A stretch of 35,335 nt of DNA, taken from positions 1 through 35,335 of the forward strand of contig CAJYJW010000231.1 in assembly GCA_913775025.1 (NCBI GenBank), given 5' to 3'. This stretch comes from an uncultured Sphingomonas sp. (GTDB taxonomy: Bacteria; Pseudomonadota; Alphaproteobacteria; Sphingomonadales; Sphingomonadaceae). The stretch's first letter is position 1; each line of letters starts with the position of its first letter. The notes beneath the pieces were generated by a model, which did not search any database, was not told the DNA's origin, and was given only the letters and a program-made list of their open reading frames with translations. Positions 15,218 through 24,901 of the stretch are shown here, in pieces. Position numbers and translations under genes: made by a program.

Positions 15218-18200
15218 TCAGAATTTCGCCTTAACGCCTGCATAGAAGGACCGGCCCTTGTTGTCGTACAGGCCGGTATTGCCGACGTTGTCGAGGCTGG
15301 GGCCGATGCCGGTTGAGCCGAACGGCCCGAAACGGTTCGTCAGATTGTCGACACCGCCATAGATTGCAAACTGATCGTTCACGGCCAGTTCGGCACGAAT
15401 ATCATGGTAGAACACGTTACCGTAGAATCGCGGATCGGAATAGTCCGGGTTCTGCGGCGGCTGGCCGTTGACCGAATAGGTGTTTTCGGCCGCGCCAAAC
15501 ACCTGCTTGCCGATCCAGCGGAGCTGATAGCCAAACGTCACCTTGCCGACAGTCGCATCCGCATTGGCGGTGAGACGATCCTTCGGCGTGCCCGCCTCGC
15601 TCAGGATACGATCCGCGAAGTTCGGATCGCTCGGGTTCAGATAATCGTTCCGTTCGAGGAAGCGGGTGTAGTTCACGCGGAACCCAGCGGTGACGGCGCC
15701 GAAATCGTGGCGATAGGCCAGCTCGGTGTCGATGCCGCGGGCGGTCAGCTTGGCGAAATTGAAGCTGGCCGCGAGCAGCGACCCTTCGAGAACTTGGAAC
15801 GGCGCCTCGCCGCGTGCGCCGCCACCTGCGCCGGCACGCGAGAAGAGACTGCAGAACGGATTGTCGAGGCTGGCCGAGTCATAGCAGTTGTTGAGGATCG
15901 TCTGCGCGTCGATCGAGGAGATGACCTTATTCACCGTGATATCGAAATAATCGACGGACAAGGACAGGCCGGGCACGAAACGCGGAGTGATGACGGCGCC
16001 TGCCGTATAGTTGTCCGAGGTTTCTTCCGTCAGGTTCGGATTGCCGCCTGACAGCACTTCAAGCGACTGTGTATAGACATAATCGTATCCAGCCGGGCGG
16101 CCCGCCGCCGCGCAATTCGCGGCGCGGTTCGAGGAACCGGCGTTGAGGTTGCGCGCCGAACACGGATCGTTCGGGGCGGGGGCGAAATTCTGCCCCTGCG
16201 CCGAATAAAGTTCGGTCAGGTTCGGGGCGCGAATGGCACGGGTGTAACTGCCGCGCAGGCTGATGTCTTGGATCGGCCGCCAAACGAGCTGGCCGCCATA
16301 GGAATAGACCGTGCCGGTCGCCCCCTTATAGTCTGAGATGCGGCCCGAGCCGGTCAGCGTCAGTTCCCGAAAGAATGGCCGGTCCTTTAGGATTGGCAGC
16401 AGCAATTCGCCATAGACTTCCTTCACTTCGAATGAAGGAGCACTGAAAGATGGGATAGCGTTATAGAAGGCGTATCCCTGCTGCGTCAGGTCGTCGAGCT
16501 CGTACTTCAGCGTCTCGCGGCGATACTCCGCGCCGATCGAGAAGCCGACCGGGCCTCCGGGAAGCTCGAACAGCTGGCTGGTGTCGCCGGCGATATAGCC
16601 ACTGGCGACGAACTGCGTGATCTTGCCGCTCGCCCGCGAATCGACGGTTACATAGTTGCGCGCCGCCTGGCTGCTTGTGCCCTCGCCAAAAGGATTGATC
16701 GGCACGCACGCCGCTACGTCCGCGGCAAGATACGGGTCGTTGGCGACGGTACGCGCATTACCGTCCGCATCGGTCAGTGCGCCAAGCGCGGCGGCCGGAT
16801 CCACTTGGGAGCGGCAGACGATCTGGCCCGCTGCGTTGCGCACGGTATCTATGCCGAGCAGGTAGCGCTGAACGTTGACGTTCGAGATGATCTTGTTCTT
16901 CTCGCGATGCTCGCCATAGTTAGCGGAGATCTCGTAGTTCCAGTCATCGTTGAATGTGCCGCGTACGCCCACCACGCCGCGATAGGTTTCACGCACGAGG
17001 CGCTCGTCGCGGATGCCGAAATCGAGCCAGTTGCGGCGAACGGTGATGCGCGTCGAGTCACGGGAGGCAAGGCCCGCTGCGGTGCGCGCGGCGGTGATCT
17101 GGGCGCGGGCTTGCGCCGTCAGATAGGGGTTGTCGAGGCGGATCTGTTCGCGGTTACCGGTTTCCGCCGGATCGCCCAGCGTGCCGCCCTGGACGAAGAA
17201 CGGACCACTCTGCGATCCTTGAGAGATTGAACGGACATATTTCGCCTCGAAGAAGGGCACGAACGCATCCGAAACCTCGAAATGGCCGAGGATGTTGGCG
17301 GAATAACGCTCCTGCTTCGGCAGCAGCAGCGAAAGTTCACCTTCGCGCCCGGAATAGCCGTTGCCGCCAAGGAAGCTCCCGTTCGGCGCCAAGCCGACGC
17401 GCTGGCCGGTTTGTGGAATGAGAGACCCGTCGGGCTGGAAGAGGTAGGTGCAGTTGTAGGCGGCACCCACGCCGTCGCGGCCGCAGGCGCCGTCCGGCCG
17501 GGCGACCGTATAGAAACCGCCCAGCGAGTTCGTCGTCGAACGGATATCGCGCAGGAAAACGCGATCGATAGTGTTGTCTGAGCTTGCGCCAACGTCCGAG
17601 TCGACAGTGATCAAGCCATTCGCCCGCCGCAGCTTCGACCGACCTGAGGAAAAATATTTGCCCTGATGCGCATATTCAAAGTTGGCGGCGATATTGCCAC
17701 GCCCGTCGGCGAAATTCTTGCCCGCCAACACCGAGACATACTGATTACCGCCATCGCCATACTGGCTGATGCCGGATTGGCCCCGCACCTGCACACCTTC
17801 ATAGCTTTGCTTGAGCTTGAAGTTGATGGCACCCGCGATCGCGTCGGATCCGTAAACGGTCGAACCGTAGCCGGTGATGACGTCGACGCTTTCGATCAGG
17901 TCGGTCGGGATGGTGTTGATATCGACTGAAACGCCGCTGTTCAGTACGTCACCCGCGACATGGCGACGCCCGTTGACGAGCGTGAGCGTACGCGATGTAC
18001 CAAGATTACGCAGATCAGCCAGGTTCAGACCGCGCGTGCCGAGGAAGCGGGTCGACTGCTGCTGGCTGAAGGTGGTCGCCAGCTGCGGCAGTTCGTTCAG
18101 AATATCGCCGACGGAGACCTTGCCCGTCTGGAAGAATTCCGCGCCGCTGACGGTCGCGATCGGTGCACCGGAGTCTAGATTCGGACGACGAATACGCGAG

Positions 18201-18403
18201 CCGGTCACGACGATGGTGCCGCTTTCGCTGGTATCAGTATCAGATGCCGTGGCGATGTCCGCGCTTGAGGCGACCGGCGGGGGCGCATCACTTGGATCCG
18301 GTACACCGATCGATGGCGTCGACGTTTGGGCCGAAGCCGCCATCGGCAGAAGCGCGATTGACCCAGCCAAGGCACTCGCCGCTAAAAGACTGATTTTTGT
18401 CAT
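15218..18403 (-). CDS. TonB-dependent outer-membrane receptor
   Basis: A 1061-residue TonB-dependent transporter. From the ATG at 18403 it has a clear signal peptide (M-T-K-I-S-L-L-A-A-S-A-L-A-G-S-I-A ... A-S-A-Q). A low-complexity Ser/Asp/Thr stretch follows, then a TonB-box-like segment G-T-I-V-V-T-G-S-R-I. The plug domain carries L-P-Q-L and V-N-G-R-R-H-V with I-E-S-V-D-V-I-T-G-Y-G-S-T-V-Y-G-S-D-A-I-A-G-A-I-N-F, and a long beta-barrel ends in aromatic-rich strands and A-K-F. GGGGG lies eight bases before the start. The frame is open to 18454, but the extra 17 residues would precede the signal peptide. Sphingomonads carry dozens of such receptors for siderophores, sugars or peptides; the substrate here cannot be told. 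No transport or regulatory partner is adjacent. It ends in a strong terminator. Confidence 0.93.
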   Translation of the reverse strand: MTKISLLAASALAGSIALLPMAASAQTSTPSIGVPDPSDAPPPVASSADIATASDTDTSESGTIVVTGSRIRRPNLDSGAPIATVSGAEFFQTGKVSVGDILNELPQLATTFSQQQSTRFLGTRGLNLADLRNLGTSRTLTLVNGRRHVAGDVLNSGVSVDINTIPTDLIESVDVITGYGSTVYGSDAIAGAINFKLKQSYEGVQVRGQSGISQYGDGGNQYVSVLAGKNFADGRGNIAANFEYAHQGKYFSSGRSKLRRANGLITVDSDVGASSDNTIDRVFLRDIRSTTNSLGGFYTVARPDGACGRDGVGAAYNCTYLFQPDGSLIPQTGQRVGLAPNGSFLGGNGYSGREGELSLLLPKQERYSANILGHFEVSDAFVPFFEAKYVRSISQGSQSGPFFVQGGTLGDPAETGNREQIRLDNPYLTAQARAQITAARTAAGLASRDSTRITVRRNWLDFGIRDERLVRETYRGVVGVRGTFNDDWNYEISANYGEHREKNKIISNVNVQRYLLGIDTVRNAAGQIVCRSQVDPAAALGALTDADGNARTVANDPYLAADVAACVPINPFGEGTSSQAARNYVTVDSRASGKITQFVASGYIAGDTSQLFELPGGPVGFSIGAEYRRETLKYELDDLTQQGYAFYNAIPSFSAPSFEVKEVYGELLLPILKDRPFFRELTLTGSGRISDYKGATGTVYSYGGQLVWRPIQDISLRGSYTRAIRAPNLTELYSAQGQNFAPAPNDPCSARNLNAGSSNRAANCAAAGRPAGYDYVYTQSLEVLSGGNPNLTEETSDNYTAGAVITPRFVPGLSLSVDYFDITVNKVISSIDAQTILNNCYDSASLDNPFCSLFSRAGAGGGARGEAPFQVLEGSLLAASFNFAKLTARGIDTELAYRHDFGAVTAGFRVNYTRFLERNDYLNPSDPNFADRILSEAGTPKDRLTANADATVGKVTFGYQLRWIGKQVFGAAENTYSVNGQPPQNPDYSDPRFYGNVFYHDIRAELAVNDQFAIYGGVDNLTNRFGPFGSTGIGPSLDNVGNTGLYDNKGRSFYAGVKAKF

Positions 18404-18426
18404 ACATAACCCCCACAGGCGATCGT

Positions 18427-18441
18427 GCGCATGCGATGCGC
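18427..18441. repeat. Perfect palindrome upstream of the TonB receptor
   Basis: GCGCAT-GCG-ATGCGC lies 24 bases before the receptor start, and outer GATC repeats at 18421 and near 18446 extend the symmetry. It may be an operator or a 5' UTR hairpin controlling receptor synthesis. No regulator is identified. Confidence 0.4.
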
Positions 18442-18770
18442 TCATGATCGCCATTCTGTCGGCTTGACGGGGTTACACAATATTAATGTGCGGTTCAGAG
18501 GCTGGAAAGAAACTTTTCCGACACTTGTCACGTATTTGCAACACCGACCACACGGAACATCAAACCGTGGAGTTAATTTGCATCATAACTAGCGGCGATA
18601 AAGAGCTTTCTCTGTGTCTCTCGGTGAATAAAATTCTTGGCGCTGAGTGACATTCCGTTCGCCGTAGCAGCAGGTAAAACTGATTATGCTAAGAGGATCA
18701 CCACCTAAGTCTATTTATATCTTTGATAGACTACATTATGATTAGAAATAACGTTTTCTATTATTTGCAG
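18442..18770. other. AT-rich intergenic region
   Basis: This stretch separates the start of the TonB receptor from the end of the heparinase-like gene. GC content is about 35 percent over 18661-18780, against roughly 60-65 percent in the flanks. No open frame of useful length, RNA gene or clear terminator was found. It presumably holds the receptor promoter and may bind a nucleoid protein. Small inverted repeats such as AGAAA-N5-TTTTCT near 18744 are present. Confidence 0.6.
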
Positions 18771-20525
18771 TTAGCCTTCGCGTCTCAAAAGCCAGCTGAC
18801 GCTTGCGCCTCCCGCGACAGCCTCTCCCTGGAGGACAAGTTGCAGCGTACCACGAGGTCTGCCGGTTGGGTCGATCCAGATGCTGTCATCAACCGATAGC
18901 GCGCCACCTTTGCAGCGAAATTGCCACAGAGGTCCATGCGGCAACTGCAGCAACGCACCCTGCCCATCCTCGCTAAGATGCGCCTCGACGCCGTGCGCGA
19001 GATGGAAGCGCACCATAAAGGCTGCCTCCTTCGCCCGGCGACGGCGACTGGCAGGGAAAAGAGATTCCTCGCCGACGAGTTCCCGCCCGTCTCCCGCCAG
19101 CCTCAACACGCGGCGATGGATGAAGCCGTAGCGCCGGACATAGCCATCATGGCTAACGTCCAATCGGCTGCCCCCTTCCTTTTCCAGCCGGTCAAGCTCA
19201 ACCTCGGTAACGCCACGTCCGAGCGACCCGTCTTCATGGATCGCGGTGGAGTTACTGTCTGCCAGCGTCAGCGTGGAGTGGGCCGCGGTGGAGCGAAGCG
19301 CTTTGGTCAGGTCTGCGGGCAGTACTCCGCCGCCATTGGGTCCGCCGCAGTTCACGATCAACCGATGTGCGCCGTCCGAGAATTCGAATGCAAGCGTTGA
19401 GGCGCATCCCCCGGACGCAAGACGGCTGGCGGGGGGGGGAGCCGCGTCGAGAACGAGTGTGGATTGGCCGCAGGAGAGGCGTTGGTAGCCCCAGTCCCGC
19501 GCCTGACGGAGCGGGCGGGTGCGTACTTCCGACGCCTCGACGGCAGCTCCCACGCGACCGGGGCCGATTGGGGCATCACCTTGCCAACTGGAGAGCCCCC
19601 CGTCCCCGAGAGTCGTGGCAAGCAACGCGGGCACCGCACGGGACAGCGCCTGCCTGACCACCTCCGGCGGCTCCCGGTGCAGACTGAGATAGAAAGCGCG
19701 AACCTGCGCAAGCACTTCGACAAGTTCGAGTTGTGCTACCGGAGATCGACTTGCCAGCCCACCGTCAGCATAGACCGACGCGGAGAGGGTGCGGTGAAGC
19801 CCCGCCTCGCCCGCCGCCAATCGCCCTTCGCTGCCGGGAATCAGAAGTCCGGCGGCGATCATTCCGCAGTAAGCAATGATACGAGCCGAGCCCTGCTGCG
19901 CCTTTTCCGCGCTACGGTCGAGGTGACGGGCGGCGCGTGCGAGATTGTTCAGTACTGCCGAGCGGTACACAATGTCTTCGCTCGAGAGGATGAGAGGCGA
20001 ATGCGCACCCCATGCGATGATGCGTCGGGCAACGATATCGGCACGCCATGCAGGTTCCGCCACTTGCTGACCATGGACCGTCAGCCATTCCCGGGTGATC
20101 GCCTCTGCCACCGGCGCGATCCGTTCACGTGGGCCAGCCGCCGCCAGATCGCGGAGCCATCCGAAGGCGTGGATGGAATCGATGAATACCGTGGATACAG
20201 GCAACGCCGCCATATCAAGGCCATTGAGATCCAGGCTTTCGCCGAGGTGGATCATCCGCCCGCCGACTAGCGCGCGACCGGCCCCAATGTCTCCTGCGAT
20301 GGGGTCATGTGGCACGGCGATGAGCTTTAGGGGATACCGGCCCCGCAAGCGCAAATCGTGCAACGGCGTGCGCCATATCAAGCGCCGGATGTGGCCGGAA
20401 ACACGGTCCATCAGGGATATGCTGCTATCGTCGGGGAGACGAATTAGCCGGCGACCGGGCTCTATCTCAGGCAGCGTCTCGTCAGGCTGGCTATCGCCTT
20501 CTGGTCGGCCGATCGGCCGCGCCAT
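18771..20525 (-). CDS. Heparinase II/III-family protein
   Basis: A 584-residue protein with an alpha-helical toroid in the N-terminal half (about residues 80-320) and a beta-sandwich C-terminal half, the architecture of heparinase II/III and alginate-lyase-type enzymes. Recognisable segments are G-W-x-R-D-L-A-A-A-G near 123, S-V-Y-A-D-G-G-L-A-S-R-S-P around 250, the C-terminal N-C-G-G-P block, the S-T-L-x-L-x-D-S-N-S-T motif and H-D-G-Y. No signal peptide is evident, so the family's usual role in cleaving exported uronic-acid polysaccharides does not transfer directly. Its ATG follows the rpe stop by two bases, so the two genes are coupled. In sphingomonads this gene is commonly found near rpe, purH and an rRNA methyltransferase as I recall. 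Substrate unknown. Confidence 0.85.
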   Translation of the reverse strand: MARPIGRPEGDSQPDETLPEIEPGRRLIRLPDDSSISLMDRVSGHIRRLIWRTPLHDLRLRGRYPLKLIAVPHDPIAGDIGAGRALVGGRMIHLGESLDLNGLDMAALPVSTVFIDSIHAFGWLRDLAAAGPRERIAPVAEAITREWLTVHGQQVAEPAWRADIVARRIIAWGAHSPLILSSEDIVYRSAVLNNLARAARHLDRSAEKAQQGSARIIAYCGMIAAGLLIPGSEGRLAAGEAGLHRTLSASVYADGGLASRSPVAQLELVEVLAQVRAFYLSLHREPPEVVRQALSRAVPALLATTLGDGGLSSWQGDAPIGPGRVGAAVEASEVRTRPLRQARDWGYQRLSCGQSTLVLDAAPPPASRLASGGCASTLAFEFSDGAHRLIVNCGGPNGGGVLPADLTKALRSTAAHSTLTLADSNSTAIHEDGSLGRGVTEVELDRLEKEGGSRLDVSHDGYVRRYGFIHRRVLRLAGDGRELVGEESLFPASRRRRAKEAAFMVRFHLAHGVEAHLSEDGQGALLQLPHGPLWQFRCKGGALSVDDSIWIDPTGRPRGTLQLVLQGEAVAGGASVSWLLRREG

Positions 20526-20527
20526 GG

Positions 20528-21190
20528 TTAGGCTGCCTTGAGTGCGGCGATGTTGTCCGCATATGCGGCAGGTCCACCCTTGAAGGTGGCGGTACCGGCC
20601 ACGAAGACATTGGCCCCCGCGTCGATCGCCGGGCGAATAGTGGTACGATCGATTCCGCCGTCAACTTCGATATCCACAGCCAGCCCCTGCCGGTCGATCT
20701 CTTTGCGTATCGCCTCGATCTTGCGAAGCTGGCTGGCGATGAAGCTTTGTCCGCCAAAGCCCGGGTTGACGCTCATGATTAGGACGAGATCGACCTCCTC
20801 CAGAACATAATCGAGCATCTTGGCGGGTGTGGCGGGGTTCAGCGATACACCAGCCTTCCTGCCCAGCCCGCGGATGCGTTGGAGCGTCCGATGGAGGTGC
20901 GGCCCAGCTTCCGGGTGAACGGTGATGATGTCTGCGCCCGCCTCGGCAAACGCCTCAAGATAAAGATCCACGGGGGAGATCATCAGATGGACGTCAAAGG
21001 GCTTCGCGCTATGCGGCCGCAAGGCCTTCACTACGGCGGGGCCGATCGTAATGTTCGGGACAAAGTGCCCGTCCATCACGTCTACATGAATCCAATCCGC
21101 GCCAGCTTTATCGATTGCACGCACTTCTTCGCCAAGGCAGGCGAAATCTGCGGAGAGGATCGATGGGGCGATACGGACAGGCACGGTCAT
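20528..21190 (-). CDS. rpe: Ribulose-phosphate 3-epimerase
   Basis: Rpe interconverts ribulose-5-phosphate and xylulose-5-phosphate in the pentose phosphate pathway and the Calvin cycle. The 220-residue TIM barrel is of normal length. It shows A-P-S-I-L-S-A-D-F near the start, the metal/catalytic signature [17 protein letters not shown] (residues about 36-52), [16 protein letters not shown]-x-F and the closing E-V-D-G-G-I motif with the catalytic Asp. All metal ligands are present. It lies 26 bp downstream of the PAP2 gene and 2 bp upstream of the heparinase-like gene, so it is probably transcribed with both. Confidence 0.96.
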   Translation of the reverse strand: MTVPVRIAPSILSADFACLGEEVRAIDKAGADWIHVDVMDGHFVPNITIGPAVVKALRPHSAKPFDVHLMISPVDLYLEAFAEAGADIITVHPEAGPHLHRTLQRIRGLGRKAGVSLNPATPAKMLDYVLEEVDLVLIMSVNPGFGGQSFIASQLRKIEAIRKEIDRQGLAVDIEVDGGIDRTTIRPAIDAGANVFVAGTATFKGGPAAYADNIAALKAA

Positions 21191-21216
21191 GGCTTGCGGC
21201 TCTAGCCATCGCGTTG

Positions 21217-21852
21217 CTAGCGGGCAAGTTCGCTTCGCCGGTTGCGGGCACCGGTAGTGCGTTTCGAAAGCGCCGATTTTGCGATCTCTTCTGCCGCATG
21301 GACCACAGCTTCGGCTGCGAGGCCGACCGCCGCGCCGGCGGCAACATCGCTTGGATAGTGGGCACAGCGGGGAATCTGTATGACTGCGGCACCGGTCGCA
21401 AGAGCATATGCCGCCGCCGCCCTGTCGGGATGCCCTCGTGCGATCGCCCTGGCTACCGCGACTGCGCCCGCGGTGTGGCCGGAGGGAAAGCTATTCAGCG
21501 GGTGCGTATCCTTCTCCCCGGCATGCATGGCATAGTTCGCCCCCTCGACGACAAGATGAGGCCGGGTCCGTACGACACGTGCCTTGATAGCCGATTTCAC
21601 CACCGTCGAGAGAAGATGCGACGCCAACATTCGGCCACCTGTCCTTGCCAATCGGGGATCGCTACGAGCGAGGCCCAAAAGAATTACAGAACCCGAAATC
21701 AATATGAGCGGCGGTTGATCGGCGAGTTCACTGACGGCCGCCAATACCCTCGTCACACGCGAATGTCTTATCGGCGCAATCGCCTTCGTCACGGCAATAT
21801 CCGCTCGTTCGACGGATGTTGAGTCTTCGGAGAGCGGTCGATCCTGCTGCAT
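21217..21852 (-). CDS. PAP2-family membrane phosphatase
   Basis: A 211-residue protein with the three-part PAP2 active site. Counted from the ATG at 21852, these are K-x6-R-P at residues 90-98, P-S-G-H at 123-126 and R-x-x-H-x-x-x-D at 162-169. Such enzymes remove phosphate from phosphatidic acid, undecaprenyl pyrophosphate or related lipids in the membrane. Hydrophobic segments lie between the motifs. The frame is open to a TTG at 21909, but the ATG at 21852 with GGA a few bases upstream is preferred. The gene diverges from the EEP-family gene 78 bases away, and the pair may share a control region. Substrate not determinable. Confidence 0.85.
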   Translation of the reverse strand: MQQDRPLSEDSTSVERADIAVTKAIAPIRHSRVTRVLAAVSELADQPPLILISGSVILLGLARSDPRLARTGGRMLASHLLSTVVKSAIKARVVRTRPHLVVEGANYAMHAGEKDTHPLNSFPSGHTAGAVAVARAIARGHPDRAAAAYALATGAAVIQIPRCAHYPSDVAAGAAVGLAAEAVVHAAEEIAKSALSKRTTGARNRRSELAR

Positions 21853-21930
21853 TCTGATCCAACCGATCGAAATCGGCGAAGTTGCGTCATTCGAAGGCAC
21901 CGGAAACAAAGGGCAACCGGCTCGTTGCGG

Positions 21931-22644
21931 ATGACGATGACGGAGAGGGGAAGGATGCTCGTCGCAAGCTACAACATACGGAAAGCTATAGGGTCGGATC
22001 GGCGGCGTAGGCCCGATCGCATTCTCGATGTCTTGCGGGAACTGGATGCTGACATCGTGGCCTTACAGGAAGCGGATCGTCGTTTCGGCGCAAGGCTGAG
22101 CGCGCTTCCATTTCATATGCTTGCCGAGCATAGCGATTACCGCGCCGTTCCGTTCGACATTCGGCCTGGAAGCATAGGGTGGCACGGCAATGCTATACTG
22201 GTGCGAAAATCAATCATTGTTACGCACCATGCACCATTGACTCTTCCCGCGCTGGAGCCCCGCGGCGCTGTCATGGCGGACGTGAGACTCGGCGATCATG
22301 AAGTCCGGATCGTGGGAATGCATCTCGACCTTTCAGGCCTTTGGCGCCGGAAACAGGCGCATGCCGTGATGGCGCATATCAACCAGCAACCGAAACGGCT
22401 CCCGACAGTCATGATGGGGGATATGAACGAATGGCGACGCTCAGGCGGCTGCCTCAGTGACTTTGCTCAGCATTACGCCTTCGCCGACACCGGCCCTAGC
22501 TTCCATGCGCGTCAACCGGTTGCTCGCCTCGACCGGATCATCGTCAGCCCTGGCATTCGGATCGCTGAAACCGGTGTACATCGCTCGCTGTCTGCCCGCA
22601 CCGCTTCTGATCACTTGCCGATATGGGCACGGCTTCATGTTTGA
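21931..22644 (+). CDS. Endonuclease/exonuclease/phosphatase (EEP) family protein
   Basis: An EEP-fold Mg-dependent hydrolase of about 237 residues. Family motifs in order: A-S-Y-N-I-R-K near the start (Asn metal contact), L-Q-E-A-D-R-R (catalytic Glu) around 50, H-L-D-L-S around 135, G-D-M-N-E-W (Asp/Asn) around 168, and S-D-H-L-P-I-W-A at the C-terminus. Relatives act on DNA, lipids or sugar phosphates; many in alphaproteobacteria neighbour PAP2 or phospholipase genes, so a lipid-linked role is possible. The start is uncertain: possible codons are TTG 21925, ATG 21931, ATG 21937 and ATG 21955, and a purine-rich GAGAGGGGAAGG precedes the last one directly. Confidence 0.85.
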   Translation: MTMTERGRMLVASYNIRKAIGSDRRRRPDRILDVLRELDADIVALQEADRRFGARLSALPFHMLAEHSDYRAVPFDIRPGSIGWHGNAILVRKSIIVTHHAPLTLPALEPRGAVMADVRLGDHEVRIVGMHLDLSGLWRRKQAHAVMAHINQQPKRLPTVMMGDMNEWRRSGGCLSDFAQHYAFADTGPSFHARQPVARLDRIIVSPGIRIAETGVHRSLSARTASDHLPIWARLHV

Positions 22645-22707
22645 TCGCCGGTTGGAAAGTGCGATCGGTTTCAGTATCGGCAGGCCAGATCCACCAAGGG
22701 CGAACCT

Positions 22708-22989
22708 ATGTCAGAAACCCCCCCCGACCGTCTCTCGAATAATCCGAAGAGCCCGTTCTATCTCCCCGAGCACCTGATGCGAGGAATAGGCATTCGTTTC
22801 AACGGAGTCGAGAAGACAAATGTTGACGAGTATTGCGTAAGCGAGGGGTGGGTGAAAATGGCCATCGGCAAGACAGTTGACCGAAAAGGCAATCCTTTGA
22901 CCATCACTGCCAAAGGTATAGTTGAGCCGCGGTATCTTTCGGCGTCATCCAGCGGAGATATCTCGACGGAGGACGTGGAGGGCAGCTGA
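22708..22989 (+). CDS. DUF3297 family protein
   Basis: A 93-residue soluble protein with the well-conserved family pattern P-P-D-R-L-S-x-N-P-x-S-P at the N-terminus, R-G-I-G-I-R-F-N-G-V-E-K-T-N-V-x-E-Y-C in the middle and G-N-P-L-T-I-x-x-K-G near the end. No enzymatic function is known for the family. The C-terminus here carries a Ser/Asp/Glu-rich extension of about fifteen residues beyond the V-E-P motif at which I remember relatives ending. AAGGGCG lies about seven bases before the ATG. It is followed by a bidirectional terminator and by the convergent OmpA gene. Confidence 0.85.
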   Translation: MSETPPDRLSNNPKSPFYLPEHLMRGIGIRFNGVEKTNVDEYCVSEGWVKMAIGKTVDRKGNPLTITAKGIVEPRYLSASSSGDISTEDVEGS

Positions 22990-23061
22990 TATTCTTACGC
23001 TTAGATACTGTTGACCTGATCAAATCACTGATGACATCAAGCTACTATTTGTAGCGCGCGT

Positions 23062-23104
23062 AAAAAAAGGGGGAGCCAACCAAAGTTGGCTCCCCCTTTT
23101 CCCG
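23062..23104. terminator. Bidirectional intrinsic terminator
   Basis: A long stem (GGGGGAGCCAAC / GTTGGCTCCCCC) with a CAAA loop is flanked by A7 on the left and T4-5 on the right. It can end both the plus-strand DUF3297 transcript and the minus-strand OmpA transcript. Confidence 0.9.
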
Positions 23105-23114
23105 TCGAACTACC

Positions 23115-24203
<1,089 letters not shown>

Positions 24204-24400
24204 ATTAATCCCCTTTCAAACAAGGTCCTTCCGGAACCTCGGTGTACGTAACCAAAGCAGAACAGGCGCGCAAGCGTACCAGCCCCACATCTGTTGCGGA
24301 ATTGTCGCAGTTTCCGATGTGAAACGGAACGACCCCCTGCTCAGATAACCGCTAAACTCATCCTCCGGCCCTCGGTTTCTCGCATCGCGAAAAAAAGACG

Positions 24401-24901
24401 TCAGGTGGCAATAAGACCATGCTCTCTGAGCGCTTGTAATATCCCTGTCACTGCGGCTCGGGCCTCCGTATCGATCAGACTGCCCCCGGACGGTGACACC
24501 ACCGCAGATTGCTGCGCACCAACCACTCGGACCCCGTCGATTCGCAGACCCATCGATGCCGGAAGATCGTCACGCCAGGCCATGCCATCGTGCCACGCCC
24601 ATCTGCTGGTGTCTTTCAGCCACACCCGCAAGCCCGGTACGGGTTTCGTAAAGCGCCAGCCTCCGCTGGTCCAGGTCGCGAGATGGCCAACCTGCCCTTC
24701 CCAGACTCCGCTTCCACTCGCTCCGACGATGAAACTATCACCTGCAGCCGGTGCACTGGGCGGGCTCTCCGTTGAAATCGCCTCCACGGCAGGGCTCAGT
24801 AGCCCGTCGATCGCCGTCAACGCCTCGTTATGGAAGAGTTCCTTCTGCGCTTGACCAGCTTGGAGCAGCGGAAGGGCAAAACGCGCGGTGGCCTCGGTCA
24901 C
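24401..24901 (-). CDS. DUF2793 domain protein, last gene of the GTA cluster
   Basis: A 166-residue protein with the DUF2793 signature: A-R-F-A-L-P-L-L-Q-A-G-Q-A-Q-K-E at the start, N-E-A-L-x-x-I-D, then P-x-x-P-A-A-G-D-S-F-I-V and a W-x-G-x-x-x-x-L-A-x-W-x-x-G-G-W block. The domain is found in tail or fibre proteins of phages and GTA-like clusters in alphaproteobacteria, and longer versions end in adhesive modules. The version here is short and ends in a helical stretch. Its ATG overlaps the stop of the gp15-like gene by 4 bp (ATGA), tying it to the GTA transcript. It could be a head-fibre or tail-tip accessory subunit; this is inference. Confidence 0.8.
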   Translation of the reverse strand: MTEATARFALPLLQAGQAQKELFHNEALTAIDGLLSPAVEAISTESPPSAPAAGDSFIVGASGSGVWEGQVGHLATWTSGGWRFTKPVPGLRVWLKDTSRWAWHDGMAWRDDLPASMGLRIDGVRVVGAQQSAVVSPSGGSLIDTEARAAVTGILQALREHGLIAT

